A stretch of 64,000 nt of DNA from the NCBI RefSeq assembly GCF_000203815.1, contig NW_004457737.1, forward strand, positions 1,674,001 through 1,738,000, written 5' to 3'. The position numbers and the translations under genes are program-made. Source of the stretch: Cavenderia fasciculata (Eukaryota; Evosea; Eumycetozoa; Acytosteliales; Cavenderiaceae). Under the pieces are notes generated by a model. It made no database searches, was not told the DNA's origin, and was given only the letters and a program-made list of their open reading frames with translations. Positions 1 to 11,032 of this stretch are shown here, in pieces (position 1 is the first letter of the stretch; each line of letters opens with the position of its first letter).

Positions 1-493
1 AAAAATTAGTGAAAAGAATCATCATATAGGTGGCACTTATTTAACTTTTTTAAATACTAGTATGTAAAAGATAAAAAATAATAATTAATAATAATAATAT
101 ATATATTTATTCATTTTTCTTAATTTGAATTTAGTTGCAAATCTTGGAGGAACATGGCCTAAATTTTTAATTCTAACTTTGATTGATAAATTTACATCTA
201 CTCAATGTGTAATTCCAAATGGAGGTAAGCTTAAACAAACTCAATCATCTTTATTTTTAATATTAATTTATTTATTTATTTTAGTGATTGTTGAATTAAT
301 TGGAACTACAGACGAAATTAAATCACTATGTAATGATGAAGGAGGTGAGATTGTTACCACTAGAGATGGATATTTTACGGTTACAATCATTTTGGTTGTA
401 TATGGTCTCATTATGCATAGAATATTAACAAAAAAGATGATCCCCATTGAAAAGATTAAACCTTCTAGTTTCGCAATTGCAAAAGGGGAATAA
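1..493 (+). CDS. Acetyl-CoA transporter (SLC33A1/AT-1 family), 3' end
   Basis: C-terminal part of a multi-pass transporter that in other eukaryotes moves acetyl-CoA into the ER/Golgi lumen for protein and ganglioside acetylation. Spliced exons are about 1-59, 135-224 and 285-493. The read-out contains GGTYLTFLNT, IANLGGTWPKF and VTTRDGYFTVT, which match the conserved C-terminal region of the family (human LVNLGGNWPS and VTALDGYYVES). The second intron (225-284) is 60 bp, a multiple of three without a stop, so the unspliced frame also stays open. The 5' part lies outside the window. The family call is strong; subcellular site is inferred from the family. Confidence 0.88.
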
Positions 494-749
494 AGACAAC
501 TAATAAAAAATTAACTTGAATAACAATAATGATCATTCCAAATGTGGTTGGTCTTTTGCCGTTTGATTTTTTTTAATTTTTCAAACCATCCGCTGCGAGT
601 TGATTGGAGACGTGTCCACGTGGGCTCCCAGATATATGTGATTTTTTTGAACAGTTAACTTTGAGGTTAAAATGAATCTTCATCTCTTCTTTTTTTTTTA
701 TTCTCTTCTCTCTCTCTCTCTCAACAGATAAACAGATACAAATACAACA

Positions 750-1732
750 ATGGAACCTATTAAAGAACAAGTTTGGTATATTACTGGTATGATATGTTAT
801 GATCTTCACTTCCTCACTTTTCATAAAAGCTTTGTTAACACATTTATATTTGATATTGATATATTTAGGTGCAACTGGTGGTTTAGGTCTAGCTTTGGCT
901 GAGAAGGTACTTTCAGCAGGACACAAGGTAGCTGGTACCACTCGTGATCTTCAAAAGTTTGAAAAGACTGGTCTTGCCACTAAATATGGTGACAAGTTTT
1001 TAGCAGTCCAAACAGACCTCATCGATGAAGAAATCTTAAAGGCTTCCTTTGTTAAAGTTGTACAAGTATTTGGTAGAATTGATATCGTTGTCAATAACTC
1101 TGGATATGCTCAACCAGGTGCCATTGAAGGTAAAATTAAAAAAATAGAAAAAAAGGGATAATATTGACACTTTATCTTTTTTAGAAATCTCAACCAAAGA
1201 ATACAAAGAAAACTTTGATATTAATTTCTTTGCACCATTGAGTGTTATGAGATACGCTATTCCATACCTCAAGGAAAAGAGTGGACACATCTACAATATT
1301 GCTTCTATTGCTGGTTTCACTCATTTCGAAGGATGTTCAGCCTACTCTTCATCCAAGTATGCTCTTATTGGTGCCAGTGAATCATTGGCCTATGAATTAA
1401 AACCATACAATGTAAAGGTCACCGCTGTTTGCCCAGGTACCTTTGAGACTCCAATTCTTGCCGGTTTCCCAAAACCTGCTCATGTTATCCCAGAATATGA
1501 CTCTGCCAACTTTATCCATGTCTGGTTGGCAAGAAGAAAGGGATTGCCATTGGGTGACCCAGAAAAGTATGCCGAAATTTTGTTGCACTATGCCAACAGA
1601 GATGATGCTCCAGTTAAATTGTTCGTTGGTCCAGATGCCGTTGACATTGCTCAACAAGAAATTGATAAAACTCAAGCTGAATTGAATAGTTATAAGGAAT
1701 TTGTTTCAAATACTGCTATTGCTCCAAAATAA
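750..1732 (+). CDS. Classical short-chain dehydrogenase/reductase
   Basis: NAD(P)-dependent oxidoreductase of the SDR family, 281 residues, close to the usual 250-300. Exons are about 750-786, 869-1129 and 1185-1732. The protein starts MEPIKEQVWYITG and has the cofactor-binding TGATGGLG motif spanning the first intron, the NNSG motif, and the catalytic YSSSK (YxxxK) preceded by a serine in NIASIAG. The C-terminal half after CPGTFETP is typical of classical SDRs of the 'oxidoreductase, SDR family' group common in amoebae and bacteria. The start is the first ATG after a CT-rich leader and uses a short first exon missed by simple ORF calling. The substrate cannot be told from sequence. Confidence 0.92.
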
Positions 1733-1788
1733 ATTAATTAATTAAATAATTTTTTTTTTTTAAATATTTATAGTTTTCTTTTTATTAA

Positions 1789-2678
1789 TTAATTATTATA
1801 AACATTTCTTGGAGTTGTGAATGGAGTATGAATACCACCAAAAATGATCTTAAAATCAGATGTTGACTTTGCAGCATTATTATTTAAACGGTCAGAGTCA
1901 GAATCGGAGTCGGAATCAGAATCAGAGTCAGAGTCCCCACAGTGATGGTTTGGATTTGGACCTACACACTTGCTAACAAGGTTGGCAAGTTGTTGTGGGA
2001 ATGGATCACATGATGCATCCTTGAAAGTGGTTTGGCAAGCGTTAGTGGTGGTGTTGCACAATAATTCAATGGCCTTGTTGTTGTTGTCACAGAACAACGT
2101 TTCAGAGAAGTCTGCCAACCATAACCAAGAGGTACCGTTGGTTACGTACTTGGACCAATTGAAATCAGACTTGCACTTGAGATTGGTTTCAGAGTATGAC
2201 TTCATGTAGAGACAAAGAGTATCTTTGGGTGGCTTGATGGCCTTACGGCTGACGGTTAAATGAGCATAAAAGTATGGGTTGGTAGGATACCCATTCTTGA
2301 ATCTATAACATTTGTCAACGGCTGAAGAGTATGGTCCATCTGGTGCACCGTTACAGTTCTGTGCACCGAAATAGTAATAACTATCAACATTGGTACCATT
2401 AAGTACATACTTTAAAGCATATCCTTCAAATGGAATACTAAAAAAAAACAAAAAATTAATAATTATTTTATAAAAGATTTTTTTGAATTTACATACCAAG
2501 TATTGAGTAAATAGGATGTACCATGACCATCAACAGGGCCAGTACAATTGACACCTGCATAAGGTACATAGTTCATGTATTTTGGTGGTTTGTTATTGTG
2601 ATGGCCACCATTGGCGCCACCAGCAGAGACATGTAATACTGCTAAACAAGATAGTAATAAAAAGAATGCGAATTTCAT
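1789..2678 (-). CDS. Secreted Cys-rich protein with Ser-Asp repeat
   Basis: Predicted 276-residue secreted protein; I do not recognise the family. Exons are about 2497-2678 and 1789-2437, joined through NTC-IPFEGYALKY. A clear signal peptide (KFAFFLLLSCLAVLHVSAG) is followed by a Gly/His-rich stretch, then a Cys-rich body with about 12 cysteines and several N-glycosylation sequons (NGT, NTT, NWS). Near the C-terminus is a run of eight Ser-Asp dipeptides, encoded by an imperfect hexanucleotide repeat (about 1891-1940). No transmembrane segment or GPI signal is evident. Extracellular matrix or spore/stalk coat roles would be plausible in a dictyostelid, but this is only inference. Confidence 0.8.
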
Positions 2679-3778
2679 TATTTAAATGTGATTAAAGTAG
2701 TGAAGTTGAAAATGAAAATGATTCGGTCTAGTCCTCAGCTCTTTATATTTGCGATGGCAGAGATATTTTTTGGTGCTTCAAATTGAAAAAATCTTTTTTA
2801 TTATTACAATAAAGCTGTTGTCCGAACTGTTTGATGACGAATTATAATATATACATTTTAATATAACCTCGTGTCCCAAAGATATTTTTATTTTTAACCA
2901 AATAAACTGTTTTAATTATTGTGTTCTCCGTACCTTCTATCTCAATCTCTCTTTGGTTTGTCCAATCAAACTAGAGAACCACCGATGGACAAAGGGCAAC
3001 CCTGGAGAAAGCAGACGGACCTTCAATTTTCCATCAGAAAGGTGAAGAGGAAAACGACAAGAGCAAGAGGTGCTAGGTCGGCTTTCCAATTTCCAAAAAG
3101 AAAATATCTGATTTTCTATATATTCCAACAGAGGGTATTCGATTGGGTTCTGGTGTTTGTAAGTGGTGCGTCTTGTGAATAAAGCTATTTATATATATAG
3201 TAAAGGAAAATAAAAGATTAATACATACTATATCAATCATTCCAAATTAGAAAACTAACAATACAAAAATTTACAAATATATAGTAATATTAGACCAGTT
3301 TATTGATGGGTTGATGATTAAGAGTCAAGGGTTCGACCAAGGGCAAAAGTGCAATGTGATGGTCTTTTTATTAAAGCAAAAAAAAGACATGCCCATCATT
3401 AGAATCTAAACTTGTTGATAATGATCATAAATAAATGTTGCTCTAATAAAAAGACCATCACCTACAAATGGCTTTTAATTTAAAAGCCAATCGACGGCAT
3501 GAAATAATGAATCATTTGCCAATATCTAATTTAAATCCATGACTACTAATGTCAACTGTAAACCAATACCATACAAAACAACTCTAAAAAAAAAAATATA
3601 TATAAATAAATAAATCCTAAAGTAGTCGCTGTTTCTCTATACGTACAATCTAGTTGTCTCTTTACTAATCCATTTTCCATCATGCACGCTTTCATTGTAG
3701 GTGACCCTATTAAAAATATATATAAGTTATAAAAAATTGTAGGTTTGAATGGGTGTCTTTTATATTTAAACTTACAAC
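2679..3778. other. Gene-poor stretch with hairpins and a possible decayed carrier fragment
   Basis: No convincing gene. It holds the upstream region of the secreted Ser-Asp protein, an ORF (2919-3182, +) with no recognisable domain, a 22-bp inverted repeat (3356-3461), and a near-palindrome at about 3470-3490 (GGCTTTTAATTTAAAAGCC). Around 2988-3030 the plus strand resembles the plus strand of the ADP/ATP carrier gene near 6637-6680 (shared AGAAAGCAGA and GGACCTTCA), which may mark a decayed copy. Confidence 0.5.
3356..3461. repeat. 22-bp inverted repeat, 62-nt spacer
   Basis: The left arm 3356-3377 and the reverse complement of 3440-3461 agree at 21 of 22 positions (GTGATGGTCTTTTTATTAAAG versus ..TTAGAG at the end). 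The transcript of either strand would fold as a long hairpin. It could be the ends of a small non-autonomous transposon or a hairpin RNA precursor; no target-site duplication was identified. Confidence 0.7.
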
Positions 3779-4532
3779 AATGGTGGGTTTGGTGGCACGT
3801 TTGATTTAAGATCTTCCTCGATCGCTTTTTTACCCTTTATGATCGACTTGTGCATGTTATTTTTCTGTGCCTCAACTTGATCTTTGGAATTGATATCAAT
3901 CTTTTTTTTCATCTCCTCACAATGACTCCAATCTTGGATGATTGGTCAGTGCCATTGGTAGACGACGCTGCTACATATGGATAAGAGTCGTTAATTTTAA
4001 CCTCCATTGAGATTGTGATTTTGGCAAGGATCTCTTTGAGGACCTGGATCGTCGGAGCGGTCTTCATTCATGGCGATTGAAGAGGTGTTGAGAGGCTCGT
4101 TGACCCATATTTCAACTGATAGACGCAGCTTTTGGTCAAACGACTTGAGGTCTCTACCAACAGCCTCTAGAGGAACATGAGACCTGTAATAATCAAGGTC
4201 ATCATCACCATTATCATCATGCAATTCACCTCCAATATTGGATGTTGTTGATAATGAAGAAGCAGACATCGAGGTAGATGTTGAAGAAGTAGATGAAGAA
4301 TAATTTGATAAAGAGGTGGGTTCATCGTCGGTAAACTTGACATCATTACCTCCATTGGGTTGGACAGGGTCGACTTTGAAACAAAAGGGTGTCAATCGAG
4401 GTTTGGGTCTTCTTGGCGGCAGCAACCTTCTGGGGGAGTAGGAAGAGGAGGAGGTGCAGCTTTCTTGGAGCAGGTAAACAAGTTGCGATTGTTACCTCCA
4501 TTGGGGTTGATATCGACAAACTGGGTCATGGA
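3779..4532 (-). pseudogene. Broken protein-coding gene, family not recognised
   Basis: Three coding-like stretches lie on the minus strand in different frames. The first opens with MTQFVDINPNGGNN at about 4532 and stops after a proline-rich patch. The second (3997-4425) carries a Ser/Thr-rich linker and the phrase FDQKLRLSVEIWVNEP. The third (about 3779-3930) reads DWSHCEEMKKKID, then KDQVEAQKNNMHK and ends with NVPPNPPLL, a charged helical segment. No GTATGT/TTTAG intron pairs connect them, so frame loss is more likely than splicing. It may be a degenerate copy of an intact gene elsewhere, or a badly spliced real gene. Confidence 0.45.
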
Positions 4533-4569
4533 GAGCTGATTCGAGGTTGAATTGCTTCGTGGATACTTT

Positions 4570-5270
4570 TTTAGGATTCTCTTTTAAAAGGGAATCACCC
4601 TTCATTTCTTTTTAAATTTTTACTAGTATCCATGTTTTACTGCTGTTGGTAGTTCTACAGTTTTAAAAAGTAGTAGTAATAATAAAATGTTAATGTGTGT
4701 TATTTAATAAAGATTATTGATACGAGCTAAATAATGATGCCTATTCAAGTGTGATGATTGAAGATAGAAAAGGGAAGAAGAACTGTGATATTTGTTTCTT
4801 ACAATTAATATACTTGGTAATACTATATAGGTAGAATGGCTGTGGCCATGGAGGAGGAGGAGGAGGGCTCAGATGCGAACAGATACTATTGTTGGCTGGT
4901 AGTTTTTATAGGTTCCTAAATGAGATTGATCAGTCCAACATCCACCGATCGGTGTTAGTGTATTCATTAATTCTCCTTGTATCTCTGTATCTTTTCTATA
5001 TCTATATGTTGCTAGTGATTGAAAATCGAAGCTTGGTTGTTCTTCTTGCAGTCTGATTGTCGTCACCTTTCCTTTCAGTCTCAGATAGCTGACTGACTGT
5101 CAGTGACAGTTGGAAACGTACAAGTCGATAAAGTTTGTTATAAGATGAACTACAATAATAAAGAGAAATTTTTTTTTGAAGTGAACCACACCTCAGGCAA
5201 AAAAAACAAATTAATTTTAATTATTATTTAAGAATAGAGACTGTTCATTGTGTCAAAGCCTATAGTAACT
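4570..5270. other. Intergenic, one unrecognised ORF
   Basis: AT-rich spacer. The only coding-like stretch is a 65-codon minus-strand ORF (4869-5066) with ordinary composition (RYRKDTEIQGELMNTLTPIG) but no family I recognise. It may be a further fragment of decayed sequence, because this area also holds the broken gene to its left and the chimeric pseudogene to its right. Confidence 0.4.
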
Positions 5271-5322
5271 CAAGAGAATTATAATTATGATATTGTACAA
5301 TATCATAATAATAATTCTCTTG
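5271..5322. repeat. 52-bp near-perfect palindrome
   Basis: Arms of 25 nt (5271-5295 and 5298-5322) are reverse complements at 24 of 25 positions, with a 2-nt centre. Each arm begins CAAGAGAATTAT and the centre is TTGTACAA. The palindrome lies about 55 bp from the start of the chimeric carrier/PP2C pseudogene, so it might mark the rearrangement point or be a tiny inverted-repeat element. Confidence 0.85.
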
Positions 5323-5376
5323 ATAACACCATTTAAAATCAGATCTGTTAACCGTAGAAAATATTGATTTTTTTTT

Positions 5377-6099
5377 TCATAAATTACTAAAACGAGGGCA
5401 CCACCAGAACCATTCCATCATCTCTTATTCTTTGTTGTTCCTCTGGATCAGATAGTCTATGATCCTTGGTTAATGTCAAGGTTTCACCTGCATAACTAAG
5501 AAAAGCAGAGGAATCACCAACATTGGCAGATTGTAAAATCTTTGTTCTCCAACTCTCCATATCAAAACAATGGTTGCTGTTGCTCCTTCATATTCATATT
5601 TTGATAAAAGAGCATCGGTTTCTTTAAATGTACTTAGGAATACTCCTCTCATATCATAAATGTTTTTACCTCCACATTCTTTTTATGTTGTTTAAATATA
5701 TTTTAATAATACCTAAAAAAATAAAATGATTAATAAATTATATTCTTCTTTTCTTTTTCTTTTCTTTTTCTTTTTCTATTTACATTTGGTAAGAATTCTT
5801 TAGCAGCAACAGCACAATTTTTACCAGAGTGTCCATCAAAATGGCAAATAAGGCCATCTGAGGATCATCACCAGATGGATGCATTGTTAGCCATTCATCT
5901 TCCACGTCTAGGTTCTTTATAGCTCTTTTAAGACCTCTTATATTGGCATTGGAGTGACTTGGAAGAGAAGTTGGATTATTGTTACTACTGAATAGTCTTG
6001 GAAACAACGATGAAAGACTGATTCTGGAGGTTGTTGTGTCTCCAGACATTTCCAATTGACCTTTAATTCTATAGGCATTGGTTCGCGAATATACGCCAT
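5377..6099 (-). pseudogene. Chimeric pseudogene: ADP/ATP carrier 3' piece joined to PP2C piece
   Basis: The first 36 bases (5377-5412) repeat the end of exon 2 of the ADP/ATP carrier (about 6586-6621). They join directly to a copy of the PP2C gene running from about 8739 to 9648, including its intron 9041-9105, so the copy is DNA-level and not processed. Damage in the PP2C part includes a one-base loss in the AAAAA run after GCAGATTGTA, another in the CAAAAATGG run, a CAA-to-TAA stop at the IQTAKK codons, and internal losses of about 80, 30 and over 100 bases. Remaining identity is high, so the event is fairly recent. Order and orientation suggest tandem duplication of the carrier-PP2C pair followed by a deletion fusing them. 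Confidence 0.9.
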
Positions 6100-6441
6100 A
6101 ACATCATTATTTCATGGAAGCAAAAGTATTCAGAATTGGAATGACTTGAAATTGTACTCACCGAAAAGCCACATAGTATTCTGCCAGTATTTCTTGTCCT
6201 TGTCCATTCTAAATTGAGGACGATCATTTAAGAAATTCCGTACCACAAACTCCTGCCATACTAGTATTGACCTGACCAGCTTGCCAAAGCATTGATATTC
6301 TTGGACTTCCATCTTCCCAAGAATATAAAACTCAGAAAAAGTTTAATAAAGACCAAATGATTATCAAAGTGATTGTATGATTGTTTGTATAATAATGTTG
6401 TTTCTTTATTATTGTAGAAAGGAACTTGATAAACCAAAGGT
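6100..6441. other. Spacer between pseudogene and carrier gene
   Basis: Holds two short overlapping minus-strand ORFs (6130-6312 and 6261-6461) of no recognised family. The stretch WQEFVVRNFLNDRPQF reads like real protein but is isolated. It may be another scrap carried in with the duplication, or the 3' flank of the carrier gene. Confidence 0.35.
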
Positions 6442-7771
6442 TTACTCGGAACCAACACCACCTTCGAAACCGAGCAACTTTTGCATCTGTAATAGAAAAA
6501 AAAAAAAAGGAAAAGAAAGGAAAGAAAAGGTGTTAGTATATCATCTTCTTTGTTGATATTCTTATATTATGTGATGCCTACTTCGTCATAAATTACTAAA
6601 ACGAGGGCACCACCAGAACCACGGATGGCGTTGGAGAGGGCACCCTTGAAGAAAGCAGATGGACCTTCATTCTTGGCAATCTTTACCCAACAGTCCCAGG
6701 TGCTAGAGTAGAGAATGTCAGCACGACCGGCTTGCATCATCATTCTACGTCTAACAGTATCGAATGGGTATGAGACGACACCAGCAATGGTGGTGACAAC
6801 TTGGGCGATAGCCCAGTTTTGCCAGAAAGTGGCGTTCTTTGGATCGTCGATGAGGATACCCTTGGCAGTATCATAACCACCAAAGAAAGCAGCACGGTAT
6901 ACAAAGATACCTCCGACAGAGACACCAAAACCTCTGTACAAACCAATCAAACCGTCACGCTTGTAGATGGTTGAGATACAGTTACCCAAACCAGTGAATT
7001 GACGTTGACCACCAACACCAACATCAGCACCGAGACGAGTACGGGCGAAATCGAGTGGGTAAACAAAGAGGAGGGAAGTAGCACCAGCAGCACCACCAGA
7101 GAACAAGTTACCAACAAAGAACTTGAATGGGTCTTGCTTGGGAGACCATCTGACGAAGAACTTCTTGTATCTGTCCTTGAAGGCAAAGTTCAAGGCTTGG
7201 GTTGGGAAGTATCTGATGATGTTGGCAAGATTTCCTCTCCTAAAAAATGAAAAATAGTAATATGAATAGAAGGAAAAAATTAGTCATGTGAACTTGATTC
7301 GATTCGATTTTTTTTCGGCTTTTTTAGATTTTTTTTTTCCTTTTGCTATTTTTTTTTTTCGTTCCCCATCTATGTTGATGATCAAGTGATGATGGTGGTG
7401 AAGATGATTGGTGTATGTATGTATGTATGTATTTGCTGGTATGCTGTTACTTGTACTACTGCTACTACAATTGTGTTGTTCTTCTTGTTGTATTACATGA
7501 TTTATCTATTGCCTATTATTTGTTTTTTTTTTTAATATATTTACCATAAAGACATGACACCTTGTTCCTTTGAGACTCTGCTGAAACAATCGATGATACC
7601 CTTGTATTGCTTGTCAGCGGCAATTTGGGTGGAGGCAGCTTGAACTTGGAGGAGGAGCTTGACACGTTCAATTGGGGCGACAATGGTCTTGGAAACACCA
7701 CCGGCGGTACCACCAATCAAGGAATCCTTGATAAAGTTGAAGACTGGGTCTTGTTTTTGATCCTTGGACAT
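6442..7771 (-). CDS. ancA: Mitochondrial ADP/ATP translocase
   Basis: Exchanges cytosolic ADP for matrix ATP across the inner mitochondrial membrane. Exons are about 7545-7771, 6582-7239 and 6442-6486, giving 309 residues, the normal carrier length. The start [11 protein letters not shown] is chosen over an upstream in-frame ATG because it matches the family N-terminus. Three carrier repeats are visible with PxD/ExxR signatures (PIERVK, PLDFAR, PFDTVR) and the diagnostic RRRMMM of adenine nucleotide translocases. The last exon adds only [14 protein letters not shown]. The first intron, about 305 bp, is long for this region. Part of this gene is repeated in the pseudogene to its left. The symbol follows the D. 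discoideum gene. Confidence 0.96.
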
Positions 7772-8360
7772 TCTGAAATTATGTGTATAACAAATAATCA
7801 CCTGAAACAACAAAAAAAAAAAAATATACAAGAAACTTTTGACGAGCTATCACACTGTGAGTGAGAGAAAAAAAAATGTTAAAAAAATAGCAAAAAAAAA
7901 AGATCGATTTTTCGCTCTCCACTTTTCAGTCGACTGATGGCGACTTGGGTTTTTATAATTTTTTTTACGTACATGTGTAATTATGATGCAATCTTTGTCA
8001 TGACCAGGTGTATGTTGAGGAGACCATTCGGCAACCCATTCCTCTTTTGAACCGCACGGTTAGATAGATTGATCGTCTTTCGTCGTCCATTTGAGAATAC
8101 TACGTTTTCTTCCCAAAAAAGGATTGAATCAATAGATCAAATCGATCAACAAAAAGAAGATTTATTATATATATCTATAATTGCGAGATTTGATGATAAA
8201 TAAAGTAATGTTGTTATTTTTTTTTTATTTTTTAAAAAAAAAAAAGATTAATAGATTATGTATTTGTTGTTATTTGTTATTATATATGTGTTGTTGATAA
8301 TCCTTTTCTTTTCTTTTTTTTTTAGTTGTTTTTAAAAGGGGTTGTTGATTATTAAATATA
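7772..8360. other. Intergenic: carrier promoter side and PP2C 3' flank
   Basis: AT-rich sequence with poly-A/T tracts. It holds the upstream region of the ADP/ATP carrier and the 3' flank of the PP2C gene; both are on the minus strand. I see no RNA gene or ORF worth calling. Confidence 0.6.
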
Positions 8361-11032
8361 TTACAAGGTTGATACAATGATTGAAATATTATCTTTAGAT
8401 TTAATCGATTTTAATGCACATTGAAGTAATAAACTGGCCATTTTCTCTTCAGTTTGTTCTGTCTTTATCATTTCCAATGCTCTATTACCTGAAATAACAT
8501 CCCACAACTAAGAAATATAGAAACTAATTAATATTTTTTTTTTGATTTCTATTTTCTATTTTTTATACATACACCATCAGATGCAACAATTAAATGAGAA
8601 TGGAAAGGAGTAAGGGAAATTGGGGGTGAAATAGTTGGAGAACCAGATAAACCACAATTTAAATGTTTGATAAAGTGATCACCCAAAGCTCTACTAACCA
8701 TGAGACCATTGATTCTTGTTTGGTTTTCACCCAATTCGATTCCATCATCTCTGATTCTTTGTTGTTCCTCTGGATCAGATAGTCTATGATCCTTGGTTAA
8801 TGTCAAGGTTTCACCTGCATAACTAAGAAAAGCAGAGGAATCACCAACATTGGCAGATTGTAAAAATCTTTGTTCTCCAACTCTCCATATCAAAACAATG
8901 GTTGCTGTTGCTCCTTCATATTCATATTTTGATAAAAGAGCATCGGTTTCTTTAAATGTACTTAGGAATACTCCTCTCATATCATAAATGTTTTTACCTC
9001 CACATTCTTTTTTTGCTGTTTGAATATATTTTAATAATACCTAAAAAAATAGAAATAAAATGATTAATAAATTATTTATATTCTTTTTTTTTTCTTTCGA
9101 TTTACATTTGGTAAGATTTCTTTAGCAGCAACAGCACAATTTTTACCAGAGTGACCATCAAAAATGGCAAATAAGGCCATTTGAGGATCATCACCAAATG
9201 GATGCATTGTTAACCATTCATCTTCCATGTCTAGATTCTTTTTAGCTCTTTTTAGACCTCTAATATTGGTATCTGCTTTACTGGCAAATCCTCTGATTAG
9301 AGTAGTTGGTTGTGGTTGCAATAGTGGATAGTAAAACTTGGATGGCGCATTGGAGTGACTTGGAAGAGAAGTTGGATTATTATTACTATTGAATGGTAAT
9401 CTTGGAAACAACGATGAAAGACTGATTCTACCAGGTCTATCTCTTTCACTGACCGTTGGAGGTTGTTGTTGTAGTTGTTTTGGTTCATATGGTTTTTGTG
9501 GTACGGTTGGATCGCCAAAAAAGTGATGAATAGACTCTGAATCGGCAAAAGTGATGGTACGTGAGAGTCCTGGTTTCTTTTTGGTTAGGTTTGTGTCTCC
9601 AGACATTTCCAATTGACCTTTAATTCTATAGGCATTGGTTCGCGAATCAATAAATAAGGGTGGTGATGTAGTTGTAGATTGGTTGTTTTCATTATTATTA
9701 TTATTAGATTGTACAGGTGGTGAGTTGTTTATACTCGTATTATTCATGTTGTCTTTTTCTTTTTCTTTTTCTTTTTCTTCTTCTTCTTCTCCTCCTCCTA
9801 CTTGATCACTATTAATGGTTGTAGTACTTTTAAGAGATGATGATGATGGTTCTTCGAGTAGATCCATTGATATGGATGATAAAGCATTTTGATCAAAATC
9901 CAATCTACCAAGACTACCATTCATTGCACTCTCTTCCTTGAATTCCAAAGATATACCATCCAAATCTAGATTCTTTAATGAATCCAATGACAATGATGAT
10001 AATGATGATTCCTCTTGAAGTTTTTGTTGAGGTTCTAAACTTTGAACCAATTCACTCCATTTTGATTTTGATGAGGATTCACGTAGTTCAGTTGCTTCAC
10101 TACTACTTGTAGCAATATTATTACTGCTGTTGGTAATACTAATACTTCCGTTGCTTGGCATCTCGTATGATACCGAACCTCTAATACTTTGATCATCAAA
10201 TTCAGCCTCCATACTAGCATTTATATTTCTTTCAAGAGGAGGTGGTTGGAAAAACGACGAGTCGAGTACTTGGCCACCTGATCTTGGCGAGAGTGCCTTG
10301 AGTTCTTGACTCTTTCTCGATGGGTTGGTGATAATGTCGATCGTGTTGACATCGGATGGAGGCAGGTTGAGTTGCAGTCCCTTGTATTGACGACTGTGAC
10401 GGAGTGCATTGGTTGAGCATGGTTTTGGTTTGGTCTTTTCTTCACCACCACCTCCCTCTTCTCTAGCAGGTGCTCCACCTTCGTCACCCAACTGATTGAT
10501 GATTTGCATCAATGGTGATGGTAGACTACCTCTGTATGGAAAGGTTCGGTAGATTTGATATCCCAACGATCTCTTGCCTGCACTACCAATAGAATTTGTT
10601 GATTTATTACTATTGGTACTTGTTGAAAGTATATTCTGTTGTTGTTGTTGCAATGAATGATTCGAACAAGTATCTGAATGTTGATTCAATTCATCAAGTA
10701 GTTCTGGTATATTTAGTGATGGAATAAGCAAATCACTTAAATCACCAAAGTTTGGTACTGTTCCTTGACCATCATCAACTCCTCCTTCAACATTATTATT
10801 ATTATTATTAATATTATTATTTACATTATCTTCTTGATCGCCATCTTGTAGTTGTTGTTGTTGTTCTTGATCGTCATCATTTTCTCCTTCTCGGTTCTAA
10901 TTAGAAATAATAAGATATGGTTATTAATAAAGAAGAAGAAGAAAAAGGGAGATGAGCTATTATCAATAATAAAATACATACCTTAAAAAAAGAAGGAGAT
11001 GATATAGAAGTTGATAGTGAAGGGACCATCAT
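8361..11032 (-). CDS. PP2C (PPM) Ser/Thr phosphatase with long disordered N-terminus
   Basis: Metal-dependent protein phosphatase of 818 residues. Exons are about 10982-11032, 9106-10896, 8573-9040 and 8361-8507; all phases agree. The first ~500 residues are low-complexity (Ser, Asn, Gln, Glu, Lys repeats) with scattered short motifs. The C-terminal PP2C domain has MEDEW, FAIFDGHSG, EGATATIVLI, ANVGDSSA, LTKDHRL, VSRALGD, ASDGLWDV and DNISIIV, so the metal-binding aspartates (DGH, SDG, DN) are present and activity is expected. The DGHSG motif varies from the usual DGHGG. The frame runs upstream of the TTG at 10731 to a 17-codon first exon starting MMVPSLSTS. A damaged partial copy lies at 5413-6099. 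Confidence 0.93.

Noticed and set aside
1036-1675. Minus-strand ORFs under the SDR gene
   Set aside because: Shadows of the plus-strand SDR exons, which carry all catalytic motifs.
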